Shown here one piece after another: positions 34,419-45,282 of a DNA stretch of 64,000 nucleotides; the first letter of the stretch is position 1, and the number at the start of each line of letters is the position of its first letter. The notes beneath the pieces were generated by a model, which saw nothing but the letters and a program-made list of their open reading frames with translations, was not told the DNA's origin and made no database searches. The DNA is from Novosphingobium huizhouense. GTDB lineage: Bacteria > Pseudomonadota > Alphaproteobacteria > Sphingomonadales > Sphingomonadaceae. The stretch lies in NCBI RefSeq assembly GCF_020179475.1, contig NZ_JAILXZ010000001.1, forward strand, positions 1 to 64,000, written 5' to 3'. Made by a program: the position numbers and the translations under genes.

Positions 34419-35186
34419 TTATTCGATTGTTCGGACCGCTGCCGCCTCGTCGGCGAAGGTGTAGTCGGGCAGCGAATGGAACGCCTTGCGCAGCGCCTCG
34501 CTCCAGCTTGACGAGATCGACTTGAAGTACGGATCGCTCGCCAGGATGCGCTTTTGGTGGAGCGGTTCGAACCGATCCCGCTCGATCACCATCAGGTCGA
34601 GCGGCAAGCCCACCGAGAGGTTGGCCGCGAGCGTGGAATCGAAGCTCACCATCAGCAGCTTGACCGCATCCTCGAAGCTCATCGCCGGGTCGTAGCCGCG
34701 CAGCAGGATCGGGCGGCCGTACTTGGTCTCCCCGATCTGGAAGAACGGCGTGTCGAAGCTCGCCTCGATGAAGTTGCCTTCCGGGTAGATCAGGAACAGC
34801 CGCGGCTCCATGTCGCGGATCTGGCCTGCGACGATCATCGAGGCGGTGAAGCGCGGTCCTTCCGACTGCATCCCCGAATCCTGCCGCCCCTCGATCACGT
34901 CGCGCAGCAGGCGACCGACCTGGGTCGCCACCTGAAACATCGTGGGCGCCTCGAGGATCGACGGGCGCCGCTCGCTCGGCGCCTTGTTGCGTTCCTCGAG
35001 CTGGCTGATCACCGCCTGCGTGGTGGCGAGGTTGCCCGCGGTCAGGATCGTCACGATGCGCTCGCCCGGGACCTGCCAGGAATGCATCTTGCGGAACACC
35101 GAGATGTTGTCGACGCCCGAATTGGTGCGGGTGTCGCTCATCAGGACGAGGCCCTTGTCGAGCACCATGCCCACGCAATAGGTCAT
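34419..35186 (-). CDS. Anbu-type bacterial proteasome homologue
   Basis: A 255-residue Ntn-hydrolase-fold peptidase of the Anbu/BPH family (related to HslV and proteasome beta subunits). It opens MTYCVGMVLDKGLVLMSDTRTNSGVDN. After initiator-Met removal Thr2 could be the N-terminal nucleophile. The SDTR Asp and FRKMH Lys correspond to the proteasome catalytic Asp17/Lys33 region. The full length and the conserved GETKYGRPILLRGYD and LPLDLMVIERD segments fit. It is the last gene of an operon with ATP-grasp, alpha-E and transglutaminase genes, its hallmark neighbours. The substrate is unknown. Confidence 0.93.
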   Translation of the reverse strand: MTYCVGMVLDKGLVLMSDTRTNSGVDNISVFRKMHSWQVPGERIVTILTAGNLATTQAVISQLEERNKAPSERRPSILEAPTMFQVATQVGRLLRDVIEGRQDSGMQSEGPRFTASMIVAGQIRDMEPRLFLIYPEGNFIEASFDTPFFQIGETKYGRPILLRGYDPAMSFEDAVKLLMVSFDSTLAANLSVGLPLDLMVIERDRFEPLHQKRILASDPYFKSISSSWSEALRKAFHSLPDYTFADEAAAVRTIE

Positions 35187-35271
35187 TGTTTTCCCCGGAT
35201 GTTCCCTGTCGTCCGAAACGCGCGCGGCCGAGCTTTCGCCCGATTCCCGCCTGCGCTGTCATCGTTCGGAC

Positions 35272-36084
35272 TTACTGTTCCATACGCTGCTGCTGGACTG
35301 CAAGCCTGACCTGCAACGTTTCGTCGCTGCTGCCGACCCGGATCCCGGTCACGGGCGCGGCGTCGCGATAGTCCGCCCCGGTCGCCACCCGGACATAGCG
35401 TGCATCGGGGCAGATGCGGTTGGAGATGTCGAAGCCGACCCAGCCCAGCCCCTCGACCTCGGCTTCGGCCCAGGCGTGGCCCGCGTCCTGGTCGACCCGG
35501 TCGTCCATCAGGAGGTAGCCCGAAACGTAGCGCGCGGGCACGCCGAGCGCACGCGCGGCGGCGATGAACACGTGTGCGTGGTCCTGGCACACCCCGTGCC
35601 CGGCTGCCAGCACCGCCTCGGCGCTCGTCGCCGCGTCGGTATGGCCCAGCTCGTAGGTTACCGCGTCGGCGACGAGATCGGACAGCGCGTGGAGCCGCGC
35701 GAGCATGTCGTCGCCTGGCGCCAGCCGCGCCACCAGCGCCCGGACCTTCGGCCCGACCTGGGTCAGCGGCGTCGGCTCGAGGAAGTGCCAGCGCGGCAGA
35801 TAGCCAGCAGTGCGCCCGACGATGCCGGCCTGGTCGGTGGTCTCGACCGTGCCGGTGCAACGGATCGCGACTTCGCGCGTGCCCGGCTCGAACGCGATCA
35901 GCGTCACGCGGTTGGCGTTGTGGTCGTCGTATTCGAGCTGGACGCGCGCGCCCTCGGCGGTGACCGCCCACGCGTCGACCACTTGCCCTGCCCCCGTGCG
36001 CGGGGTCAGACGCAGCCGCTGCAGCCCGTTCTGGAGCGGGTGCGAGAAGTGGTAGTGCGTGGTGTGCTCGATCGCGATGCGCAT
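35272..36084 (-). CDS. Transglutaminase-like cysteine protease family protein
   Basis: A 270-residue protein beginning MRIAIEHTTHYHFSHPL, as the Anbu-linked transglutaminase family does. It has an N-terminal beta domain and a papain-like catalytic core. The triad is visible as GHGVCQDHAH (Cys), AGHAWAEA (His) and GFDISN (Asp). It is predicted to cleave or ligate amide bonds in the small-peptide system of this operon. The start at 36084 follows the alpha-E stop by 17 bases. Confidence 0.92.
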   Translation of the reverse strand: MRIAIEHTTHYHFSHPLQNGLQRLRLTPRTGAGQVVDAWAVTAEGARVQLEYDDHNANRVTLIAFEPGTREVAIRCTGTVETTDQAGIVGRTAGYLPRWHFLEPTPLTQVGPKVRALVARLAPGDDMLARLHALSDLVADAVTYELGHTDAATSAEAVLAAGHGVCQDHAHVFIAAARALGVPARYVSGYLLMDDRVDQDAGHAWAEAEVEGLGWVGFDISNRICPDARYVRVATGADYRDAAPVTGIRVGSSDETLQVRLAVQQQRMEQ

Positions 36085-36101
36085 CGTTGCGGCCCCTTCC
36101 C

Positions 36102-37049
36102 CTATTCGGTGAACCGGTAGTCGCGCTGGATCTGCGCGCCCAGCCGCCCGTTCGTGGCGATGAACTCGCCGATGAATTGGTGCAGGCCCTGCTCGAAGAT
36201 CGCCTCGATCGTGGCGTCCTGGAGCCGCGCCACCGCGGCGCCGAGGATGTCGTGCGCGGGCGTGTGCGCGCCGTATTCGCGCGCGAGGTGCGCAAGGTTT
36301 GACTGCAGCTTGGCGTAACAGAACGCGAGGCTGCGCGGGAAGCGCCCGTCGAGGATCAGGAACTCGGCGATGCCGCGCGCTTCCATGCGGCCGGCGTTGA
36401 GCCAGCGATAGGCGCGCTCGCCGGCGAGCGAGCGCAGCACGTTCTCCCACTGCACGTTGTCGAGGCTCGAGCCGACATAGGACAGCGAGGGCAGCAGCAC
36501 GTAGTACTTCACGTCGAGGATGCGCGCGGTGTTGTCGGCGCGTTCGATGAAGGTGCCCATGCGCGCGAAGTTGTAGATGTCGTTGCGCAGCATGGTCCCT
36601 TCCATCGCGCCGCGCACCTCGGTCGACTGGCGGCGAATGGTGTCGATGACGAGTCCCAGGCGCGCGTCGGTGACCGGCCGCGCCAGCAGTTCCTTGAGCT
36701 TCATCCAGCTTTCGTTGACGGTCTCCCACACCTCGCGGGTGATGCCGGTGCGGACCATCCTCGCATTGTGCCGCGCCTGCTCGATCATCGCGAGCACGTT
36801 GCCGGGATTGTCCTTGTCGCGCAGCACGAAGTTGAACACCTGCGGTCCTGCGTAATCCAAGCCGAACTTGGCCTCGTAGGCGCCTTGAAGCCCCAAGGTG
36901 ACGATGACCGAACGCCATTCATCTCGCGCGTCGCGGGTGTCGCGCGTCAGCGCCATGCGGAAGCCTGCCTCGATCAGCCGCGCGGTGTTCTCCGCGCGCT
37001 CGAGGTAGCGGAACAGCCAGAAGATGCCGTTTGCGGAGCGTCCCAGCAT
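36102..37049 (-). CDS. Alpha-E domain protein
   Basis: A 315-residue, almost wholly helical protein of the alpha-E family: LGRSANGIFWLFRYLERAENTARLIEAGFRMAL at the start, and later GTFIERADNTARILDVKYYVLLPSL. These two ERAxNTAR motifs mark an internal duplication. Its biochemical role is unknown. It co-occurs with circularly permuted ATP-grasp enzymes and is thought to support peptide ligation. One base separates it from the ATP-grasp stop. Confidence 0.92.
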   Translation of the reverse strand: MLGRSANGIFWLFRYLERAENTARLIEAGFRMALTRDTRDARDEWRSVIVTLGLQGAYEAKFGLDYAGPQVFNFVLRDKDNPGNVLAMIEQARHNARMVRTGITREVWETVNESWMKLKELLARPVTDARLGLVIDTIRRQSTEVRGAMEGTMLRNDIYNFARMGTFIERADNTARILDVKYYVLLPSLSYVGSSLDNVQWENVLRSLAGERAYRWLNAGRMEARGIAEFLILDGRFPRSLAFCYAKLQSNLAHLAREYGAHTPAHDILGAAVARLQDATIEAIFEQGLHQFIGEFIATNGRLGAQIQRDYRFTE

Positions 37050-37050
37050 A

Positions 37051-38484
37051 TCAGTCGTCCAGCACCCAGCTGTCCTTGGTCCCGCCGCCCTGCGAGGAAT
37101 TGACCACCAGCGATCCCTTCTTGAGCGCCACGCGGGTCAGCCCGCCGGGCGTGATGTCGATTCCATTCGGGCTGACCAGCACGAAGGGCCTGAGGTCGAC
37201 ATGGCGCGGCGCAAGGCCGGCCTTGGTCAGGATCGGCACCGTCGACAGCGCGAGCGTCGGCTGTGCGATGTAGTTCTCGGGCCGCGCACGCAACTTGGCC
37301 TCGAAGGCGGCGATCTCCTTGCGTGACGAGGTCGGGCCGATCAGCATGCCATAGCCGCCCGAACCATGGACTTCCTTGACGACGAGCTCGGCGAGGTTGT
37401 CGAGCACGTATCTAAGCGCCTCGGGCTCGCTGCAGCGCCAGGTGGGCACGTTCTTGAGGATCGGCTTTTCGCCGGTGTAGAACTCGACGATCTCGGGCAT
37501 AAAGCTGTAGATCGCCTTGTCGTCGGCGATGCCCGTGCCCGGCGCGTTGGCGATGGTGACGCCGCCCGCACGATAGACGTCGATGATCCCGGCGACGCCG
37601 AGCACGCTCGAAGGGTTGAACGTCAGCGGGTCGAGATATTCGTCGTCGACCCGCCGGTAGATCACGTCGATCGGCTGCCAGCCGCGCGTCGTGCGCATCG
37701 CGATGCGCCCGTTCTCGACGCGCAGGTCGCTCCCTTCGACCAGTTCGGCGCCCATCTGGTCGGCGAGGAAGGCATGCTCGAAATAGGCCGAGTTGTAGCT
37801 GCCGGGCGTCAGCACCGCGACCACCGGCTTGTGCCCGCGCGCCGCCGGCGGTGCGCAGGCGGCAAGGCTGCGGGCCAAACGACGCGGATAGTCCGAGACC
37901 TCGCGCACCCGCACCCGGGTGAACAGCTCCGGGAACATCGCCATCATCGTCTCGCGGTTCTCGAGCATGTACGAGACCCCGCTCGGCGTGCGCGCATTGT
38001 CCTCGAGCACCATGAACTCGTCCTCGCCGGTGCGGACAAGGTCGATGCCGACGATGTGGGTATAGACCCCGCCCGGCGGGGTGAAGCCCGCCATCTGCGC
38101 GAGGAACGCCTCGTTGCCCTTGAGCAGGCGCTCGGGCAGCCGGCCCGACCTGACGATTTCCTGCCGGTGATAGAGATCGTGGAGGAACGCGTTGAGCGCC
38201 CGCACCCGCTGCTCGATCCCGCGCGACAGCTTCCGCCATTGCTGCGCGGTGATGATCCGCGGCACCATGTCGAACGGAATCAGCCGCTCCTCGGCATCCT
38301 CGCTGCCATAGACGTTGAAGGTGATGCCGGTCCGCCGGAAGAAGGCTTCGGCTTCGCTGCCCTTGCGGCGCAGGAGATCGGGGGGCTGCTCCTCGAACCA
38401 CTGGCGGTAACCGGCGTAGGCGGGGCGCACCGCCCCATCGGCATCGACCATCTCGTCGTATGACGAGGGTGAGGAGTTGTTCAT
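37051..38484 (-). CDS. Circularly permuted type 2 ATP-grasp protein
   Basis: A 477-residue amidoligase-type enzyme. Recognisable parts are ITFNVYGSEDAEERLIPFDMVPRI at the start, GVYTHIVGIDLVRTGEDEFMVLEDNARTPSGVSYM (metal- and ATP-binding), and the C-terminal VKEVHGSGGYGMLIGP, characteristic of the permuted ATP-grasp. It is predicted to form peptide bonds with ATP. It is the first gene of the Anbu operon. The start at 38484 is chosen; an ATG 33 bases upstream is possible. Confidence 0.92.
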   Translation of the reverse strand: MNNSSPSSYDEMVDADGAVRPAYAGYRQWFEEQPPDLLRRKGSEAEAFFRRTGITFNVYGSEDAEERLIPFDMVPRIITAQQWRKLSRGIEQRVRALNAFLHDLYHRQEIVRSGRLPERLLKGNEAFLAQMAGFTPPGGVYTHIVGIDLVRTGEDEFMVLEDNARTPSGVSYMLENRETMMAMFPELFTRVRVREVSDYPRRLARSLAACAPPAARGHKPVVAVLTPGSYNSAYFEHAFLADQMGAELVEGSDLRVENGRIAMRTTRGWQPIDVIYRRVDDEYLDPLTFNPSSVLGVAGIIDVYRAGGVTIANAPGTGIADDKAIYSFMPEIVEFYTGEKPILKNVPTWRCSEPEALRYVLDNLAELVVKEVHGSGGYGMLIGPTSSRKEIAAFEAKLRARPENYIAQPTLALSTVPILTKAGLAPRHVDLRPFVLVSPNGIDITPGGLTRVALKKGSLVVNSSQGGGTKDSWVLDD

Positions 38485-38590
38485 CGGCGCATCCCGTATT
38501 GGCGCCGAAGCTTGCATAGCTTCCCGCGTCCCGCAAGCGCCTATGCTGCACCTGCGAGATATTTTACGATTTCGAGTCGGCGCGGTGCCT

Positions 38591-39421
38591 TCAGATGCAG
38601 TCGACCAGCGCGCACAGCGTGCGCGCCACGTCGGGATGGCTGGCGAAGCCCAGGTGCGTGCAGCGAAGCGGGATGGCGATGTCCCGCTCGCCCTTGCGCC
38701 CGCAGGCCGAGCGCGGCGAGACGATGCCGTCGCGCGCGCTCCAAAGCGCTACCGTCGGCACCGGCGGCTTGTCGGCGAAGGCATGGCCCACCGGCGGCTC
38801 ATCGACGCTGTGCCCGGCGATGGCCTGGTAGGCGCGCCAGGCGTTGTTGGCGCGGCGATCCCCCGAGAACGGCGAGCCCATCGTCACCACCATCGCCACC
38901 GCCTCGGGGTGGCGATGCGCCAGTTCGCGGGCGAACAGGCCGCCCAGGCTCCAGCCCACCAGCACCAGCGGCTGGCCCTCCTTGCGCGCCATCGCGCAGA
39001 CCCGTTCGCACAGGCGCTCGAAGCTTTCCTCGCTCGGCCCGAAGTTGAAGCCGAGCCCCCAGTCGGAAACGCGGTGACCGGAATCCTCGAGCGCGCGACG
39101 CAGCGTCTTCATCCGCGCGGCATGGGTGCCGAACCCCGGCAGCAGCATGACCGGGTGCGACAGCCGGGCCGCGGCGGCCACGGCCGCGCTGCGCTTGCGC
39201 TGCGCGCGCGCGGCGCGATGCGCCTGCCACAGTTCGACCGGGGTCTTGAGTTCCGCCAGCAGACGGGCAAGCGCCGGACCGCGCGCATCGGTCGGCCGGG
39301 GTTCGAACGCCAGCGCGCGCCGACGCAGCGCCTCGTCGCGCAGCACCGAAAAGCGATCGCCCAGCGAACGCCAGTCGAACGGTGCCTTGAGCGAGGGGGT
39401 CTGTTGCTGCGTCAGTGCCAT
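38591..39421 (-). CDS. Alpha/beta hydrolase (lipase/esterase-like)
   Basis: A 276-residue hydrolase. [16 protein letters not shown] is the oxyanion-hole strand and [14 protein letters not shown] holds the nucleophilic Ser in [16 protein letters not shown] carries the likely Asp and [12 protein letters not shown] the His. The N-terminal 85 residues are helical and Arg/Ala-rich. There is no signal peptide, so it is cytoplasmic. The substrate is unknown. It is divergent from uvrB. Confidence 0.85.
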   Translation of the reverse strand: MALTQQQTPSLKAPFDWRSLGDRFSVLRDEALRRRALAFEPRPTDARGPALARLLAELKTPVELWQAHRAARAQRKRSAAVAAAARLSHPVMLLPGFGTHAARMKTLRRALEDSGHRVSDWGLGFNFGPSEESFERLCERVCAMARKEGQPLVLVGWSLGGLFARELAHRHPEAVAMVVTMGSPFSGDRRANNAWRAYQAIAGHSVDEPPVGHAFADKPPVPTVALWSARDGIVSPRSACGRKGERDIAIPLRCTHLGFASHPDVARTLCALVDCI

Positions 39422-39658
39422 GATCGGTCCGCTGGTAGGTTCGGTGCGGGGGAAACGCCAGATTCGCTATCTCGTTTCATATTTGTGTCAAAAACACTGC
39501 ATTCGTCTTCAATTCGCCACGCATCTTCCCGGATCCTTGCGGAGACTGACGTGGCGGGCGCGGGGCCGCCGTCCCCAAGTTCCCTCAACGCTCGGCTACC
39601 GGTTCGGATGCGAAGATGCCCGACAGGGCGCGGTGCGAACCGGCGCAGCGCCATTGCG

Positions 39659-39673
39659 GAACGCAAGCCGAAC
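39659..39673. promoter_or_regulatory. LexA (SOS) box upstream of uvrB
   Basis: GAAC-GCAAGCC-GAAC is a perfect direct-repeat LexA site of the alphaproteobacterial type (GTTC-N7-GTTC on the other strand). It ends 16 bases before the uvrB ATG. A weaker match, GTTC-CCTCAAC-GCTC, lies further upstream near 39577-39591. Confidence 0.85.
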
Positions 39674-39689
39674 ACCCATACTCGGTGGC

Positions 39690-41879
<2,190 letters not shown>

Positions 41880-41951
41880 GGCTATCCAAATGGCCTCTTC
41901 AGTCAGGCGGATTGGCGTCACTGTTGGGCCTCTCATCATGAAGTGCCGCGG

Positions 41952-42305
41952 ATGGTTGACGAATTTCCGAATGTCCTTTATAAGGGACATACAACAATCC
42001 TCCAGACCGAACGATTTCGCGATTGGCTCGACGGACTTCGCGATCGCAGGGCGCGGATTCGGATCGATGACCGGCTAAAGCGGCTGGCTTCTGGAAACCC
42101 AGGGGACAGCAAATCTGTTGGCGATGGCGTGCAGGAGTTGCGCCTGCATTTCGGCCCCGGCTACAGGGTTTATTACATGTGGCAGGGCGATATTCTCATC
42201 GTCCTGCTGAACGGCGGCGATAAGACCTCGCAGGCGCGCGACATCGCGATGGCGAAGGAACTGGCTAGGGAAGCAGGCAATGGCATTGAAGGTTGTTCCG
42301 TTTGA
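41952..42305 (+). CDS. RelE/ParE-superfamily toxin (HigB-like)
   Basis: A 117-residue toxin in its longest ATG form. The conserved core is QTERFRDWLDGLRDRRARIR, VQELRLHFGPGYRVYYMWQG and IVLLNGGDKTSQARDI, diagnostic of the addiction-module killer (RelE/HigB-like) group that cleaves mRNA on the ribosome. The family normally begins only about eight residues before TERF, i.e. near 41990. A sigma70-like promoter (41956-41984) lies within the proposed N-terminus, so the true start may be a non-ATG codon around 41988-41997. It overlaps the antitoxin by 26 bases. Confidence 0.85.
   Translation: MVDEFPNVLYKGHTTILQTERFRDWLDGLRDRRARIRIDDRLKRLASGNPGDSKSVGDGVQELRLHFGPGYRVYYMWQGDILIVLLNGGDKTSQARDIAMAKELAREAGNGIEGCSV
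41956..41984 (+). promoter_or_regulatory. Sigma70-like promoter in front of the toxin core
   Basis: TTGACG, 17 bases, TATAAG: near-consensus spacing and sequence. Transcription would start near 41991. This is inside the longest reading of the toxin gene, so either the toxin starts downstream or this is a secondary promoter. Confidence 0.6.
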
Positions 42306-42576
42306 TCCAGCCCGACACCTTGAAACCGAGGACGATATCCTCTGCTATCTGGAAGCCGCGATGGAGGGAAACGACGCGCGGCACATTGCCAGCGCGCTCG
42401 GCGACGTGGCGCGTTCCAGAGGCATGACAGAAATCGCTCGCAAGACCGGCCTTGGGCGCCAAGCGCTTTATGCAGCGCTGTCAGAGACAGGTAACCCCAC
42501 GCTTGAGACTCTGACCGCCGTGCTTGATGCACTCGGCTTTGAACTCACGGTCCAGAAGCGCCCTGCAGCCGCTTGA
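42280..42576 (+). CDS. HigA-like antitoxin (addiction-module antidote)
   Basis: A 98-residue DNA-binding antitoxin. The helix-turn-helix is SRGMTEIARKTGLGRQALYAALSETGNPTLETL, with the family opening KVVPFDPARHLETEDDILCYL. It neutralises the RelE/HigB-like toxin and represses the operon. The toxin-then-antitoxin order is typical of the Hig-type group. Its stop overlaps the ATG of the next gene (TGATG), which may share the transcript. Confidence 0.9.
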   Translation: MALKVVPFDPARHLETEDDILCYLEAAMEGNDARHIASALGDVARSRGMTEIARKTGLGRQALYAALSETGNPTLETLTAVLDALGFELTVQKRPAAA

Positions 42577-43175
42577 TGAGACACACGGTCACCTTCCTGA
42601 GCCCGGCGGCGGCATCCCTCGCCGCCCTCGCCCTCGCCGGTTGCTCCAGTTCCGCCGCGTCGCCCGCGGCCGACAGTGCTCCGCTCGCCGCCGTGCGCCT
42701 TGCCATGCCGCAGGCCGAGACCGCGCCGCTGCACAGCGCCGACGACAAGGCGAAGCCCGTCTGGGCCGCCACGCCGGACGGCGCCTCCGCCGCCTTCGGC
42801 TATACCGGGGAGGCCCCGCTGCTCTCCGTCGCGTGCCGTTCGGGCCTGCTCTTGGTAACGCGCCATTCGCCAGCCGAAGTCGGCGCCCAGGCGCTGTTCG
42901 CGCTGCAGGGCGGCGGGCGCATCCTGCGGCTTCCGGTCGATGCGACCGCCATCCCCGGTCAGCGCGGCTATCTCTGGCAAGGCTCGCTAGCGCCCGGTGA
43001 TCCTGGCGCGGGCGTGTTCCAGAGCGCCTTCAACGGCACGCTGCCGGGCGGCGGCATGATCAAGGTGTCCGCAGGCGAGCCGATGCGCGAAGTGCTGCGC
43101 CGCTGCAAGGCAAGCCCCGCCGCCGCCGCGCCTGTAACCCCGGTCGCCGGGGCAGGCGCGCCAACGGCCGAATAG
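42576..43175 (+). CDS. Hypothetical lipoprotein
   Basis: A 199-residue protein with a lipoprotein signal (FLSPAAASLAALALAGC, lipobox LAGC). A single mature domain (PLLSVACRSGLLLVTRHSPAEVG...) has two cysteines that could form a disulfide. The C-terminus ends in an Ala/Pro-rich tail. No known domain is recognised; similar lipoproteins occur in sphingomonads. The start is the TGATG overlap with the antitoxin gene. Confidence 0.75.
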   Translation: MRHTVTFLSPAAASLAALALAGCSSSAASPAADSAPLAAVRLAMPQAETAPLHSADDKAKPVWAATPDGASAAFGYTGEAPLLSVACRSGLLLVTRHSPAEVGAQALFALQGGGRILRLPVDATAIPGQRGYLWQGSLAPGDPGAGVFQSAFNGTLPGGGMIKVSAGEPMREVLRRCKASPAAAAPVTPVAGAGAPTAE

Positions 43176-43176
43176 G

Positions 43177-43731
43177 TCAGAGCTTGCCGAACTTCGCTTC
43201 GTAGGCGCCGGTGTCGCCGCCTGCGAGCAGCGCCGCCTGCTCGACCCAGGCGTCGCGCTTGGGCCGACCGGCGAAGGCGCCCAGTTGCGCGTCGATCCCC
43301 GCCAGGTCCGCCTCGCTCCACGCCGCGATCTGCGCAAAGCGGGTCACGCCCAGTTCCTTGAGACGCGCGTTGAGCTTGGGACCGATGCCCTTGATCCGCG
43401 TGAGGTCGTCGGCCTCGCCCGCCGCCGGCATTGCCCCTGCGACCGGCGCGGCCTCGACTTCCTCTTCGGCGGCATGCGCCACGATCTCGCCCACGCCGGC
43501 CATGAGCCCGGCCGCGGGCGTCGGCACGATCGGCGGGATCGCGGCGGCGGGCGGCGCATCGATCAGCGCCGCGTTGCGCTGCGCCGGGCCTGCACCTTCG
43601 GACAGCACGTCGCGATACTCGCGCTTCTCGGGCGCAGGCTTCTTGCGCCCCCACACCGCCCACGCGACCAGCAGCACCAGCACCACCAGCGCGGTCACGG
43701 CAATCCAGTTGGCTTCGATCATCTGCAACAT
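43177..43731 (-). CDS. Membrane-anchored helix-hairpin-helix protein
   Basis: A 184-residue protein. A single N-terminal membrane helix (IAVTALVVLVLLVAWAVWG, residues 10-28) is followed by an Ala/Pro-rich low-complexity linker. A C-terminal HhH-type domain reads DLTRIKGIGPKLNARLKELGVTRFAQIAAWS, as in the small DUF4332/NADH-dehydrogenase-associated class of GxGxK DNA-binding hairpins. It may bind nucleic acid at the membrane or be a structural protein. It converges with the lipoprotein gene. Confidence 0.72.
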   Translation of the reverse strand: MLQMIEANWIAVTALVVLVLLVAWAVWGRKKPAPEKREYRDVLSEGAGPAQRNAALIDAPPAAAIPPIVPTPAAGLMAGVGEIVAHAAEEEVEAAPVAGAMPAAGEADDLTRIKGIGPKLNARLKELGVTRFAQIAAWSEADLAGIDAQLGAFAGRPKRDAWVEQAALLAGGDTGAYEAKFGKL

Positions 43732-43764
43732 GCCAGCAGGCCCCTCGAAAGAATGCTCAGCGCG

Positions 43765-45282
43765 TCACTCTACAGCGCGCTGCTTGCGGAACAACAGCCG
43801 GTCTTCCGGCCCGAACCCGAAGCGCCAGATGACGAAGCCGTAGACGCCCAGGATCGCAGGAATGCCGAGAGACAGTTCAAGCCATTCGGGCAGCAGCTTG
43901 ACGGCAAAGCCGACCAGCGCCGCCGGCGCCGCCGCCCAGACCAGCGGCCAGCGCAAGTTGGTGATCTTCGCGCCGAGAATGCGCGCGAGGAGCTTCGACT
44001 TGACCAGCGAGGACAGCGCCAGCGCCACCGCGAGAGCGAACGCCGCCGCCTCGGCCTGCTGCAGCGGCCCTGCCTGCGCCTGGCGCGCCAGCAGCATCAG
44101 CGCCACCGTCAGCGCGCCTTGCAGAGCGATCGCGCCGAGGCTGATGTAGAGGTTCCTCATCCGCGCCATGTAGATCAGCGCCGCCTCGCTCACCACGGCG
44201 GGCGCGGCGACCACTTCGGCGGTGAGCAGCAGCGCGAGCGCGCCCGTCCCCGCCACGAACTGCGGCCCGACGAGGCCCATCACGCCCTTGCCCGGAATTC
44301 CCAGCGCCAGCGCGATCCCCGCCTGCGCGGCAGTGATCCAGTACCCCACCTGGCACACCTGCTGGGCGATCGCGGCATAGTTGCGCTCCTTGAGGTTACG
44401 CGTGATCACCGGCCCCAGGATCGGCTCGAAGCTGGTCTTAAGCTTCTGCGGCAGCGTCGCGACCTGCTGCGCGGCGTAGTAGATCCCCACCGCCACCGGC
44501 GAAGTGAAGAAGCCGAGCAGCGCGATGTCGAGCTTGCGCGTGCCCCATTCGATCATGTCCGCTCCGGCGAGCGGTGCCGAGGTCAGGGCAAGGCGCGCCA
44601 GCCGCTGCATGTTCGGCTTCCACAGCCGCGGGCGGCCATAGCTGCGGAACAGCGGCACCAGCGCCACGACCAGCGCGCAGAGCTTGGCGAGAATATAGGA
44701 CAGCGCGAGGCCACCCGCCGGCAGCACGAACAGGAAGCCCACCGCCGCCAGCGTCTGCGTCCACGGCTCGACCACCGAGCGCGCGCGCACCGTCGCGCCG
44801 ACGTTGTAGCGATAGGCGAGCGCCGCCAGGGCGACGTCGGTCAGCGTGTTGGTGACGATCGCGAAAGGCAGCAGCCGGTCGAAGGCGTTGAATTCGCCGC
44901 TCGGGAACATCGGCGCGGGGAAGGCATAGAGCGCCCCCGCCGCCAGCAGCGAGACGACCAGCGACAGCGTCATCGCGTCGGCCACGCTGTGCGTCTCCTC
45001 GCGCGCGTCCTCGGCCAGGCGCTGGGCGAGCCCGCGCCGCTGGCCGAGGCTGCAGACCTGGCTGACCAGTTCGACGATCACCAATGCCGAGGCATAGCGG
45101 CCCAGCGCCTCGACCCCATAGAACCGCCCGGCGATGAACAGGAACGGCGCGGTACCGCCCAGCCGCAGCAGGAAGCCGAAGAAGTTCGTGCGCCCGCCCT
45201 TGGCGAGCGCGGCGATGTCCTGCTGCTCGGCATCCCGCTGCTCCGCGGTGCGCGACGATGGCAAGGCGGCGGCGTCAGCCAA
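43765..45282 (-). CDS. Polysaccharide/oligosaccharide flippase-like membrane protein
   Basis: A 505-residue multi-pass protein, with about 12-14 hydrophobic segments, of the MOP/Wzx superfamily (polysaccharide-transport type). NFFGFLLRLGGTAPFLFIAGRFYGVEALGRYASALVIVELVSQ is the usual first-helix region. No catalytic residues are expected. A TTG at 45282 overlapping the gpsA stop (TTGGCTGA) is the likeliest start; another TTG at 45264 is possible. It is the third gene in a tsaD-gpsA-flippase transcript. The lipid-linked substrate is unknown. Confidence 0.77.
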   Translation of the reverse strand: MADAAALPSSRTAEQRDAEQQDIAALAKGGRTNFFGFLLRLGGTAPFLFIAGRFYGVEALGRYASALVIVELVSQVCSLGQRRGLAQRLAEDAREETHSVADAMTLSLVVSLLAAGALYAFPAPMFPSGEFNAFDRLLPFAIVTNTLTDVALAALAYRYNVGATVRARSVVEPWTQTLAAVGFLFVLPAGGLALSYILAKLCALVVALVPLFRSYGRPRLWKPNMQRLARLALTSAPLAGADMIEWGTRKLDIALLGFFTSPVAVGIYYAAQQVATLPQKLKTSFEPILGPVITRNLKERNYAAIAQQVCQVGYWITAAQAGIALALGIPGKGVMGLVGPQFVAGTGALALLLTAEVVAAPAVVSEAALIYMARMRNLYISLGAIALQGALTVALMLLARQAQAGPLQQAEAAAFALAVALALSSLVKSKLLARILGAKITNLRWPLVWAAAPAALVGFAVKLLPEWLELSLGIPAILGVYGFVIWRFGFGPEDRLLFRKQRAVE

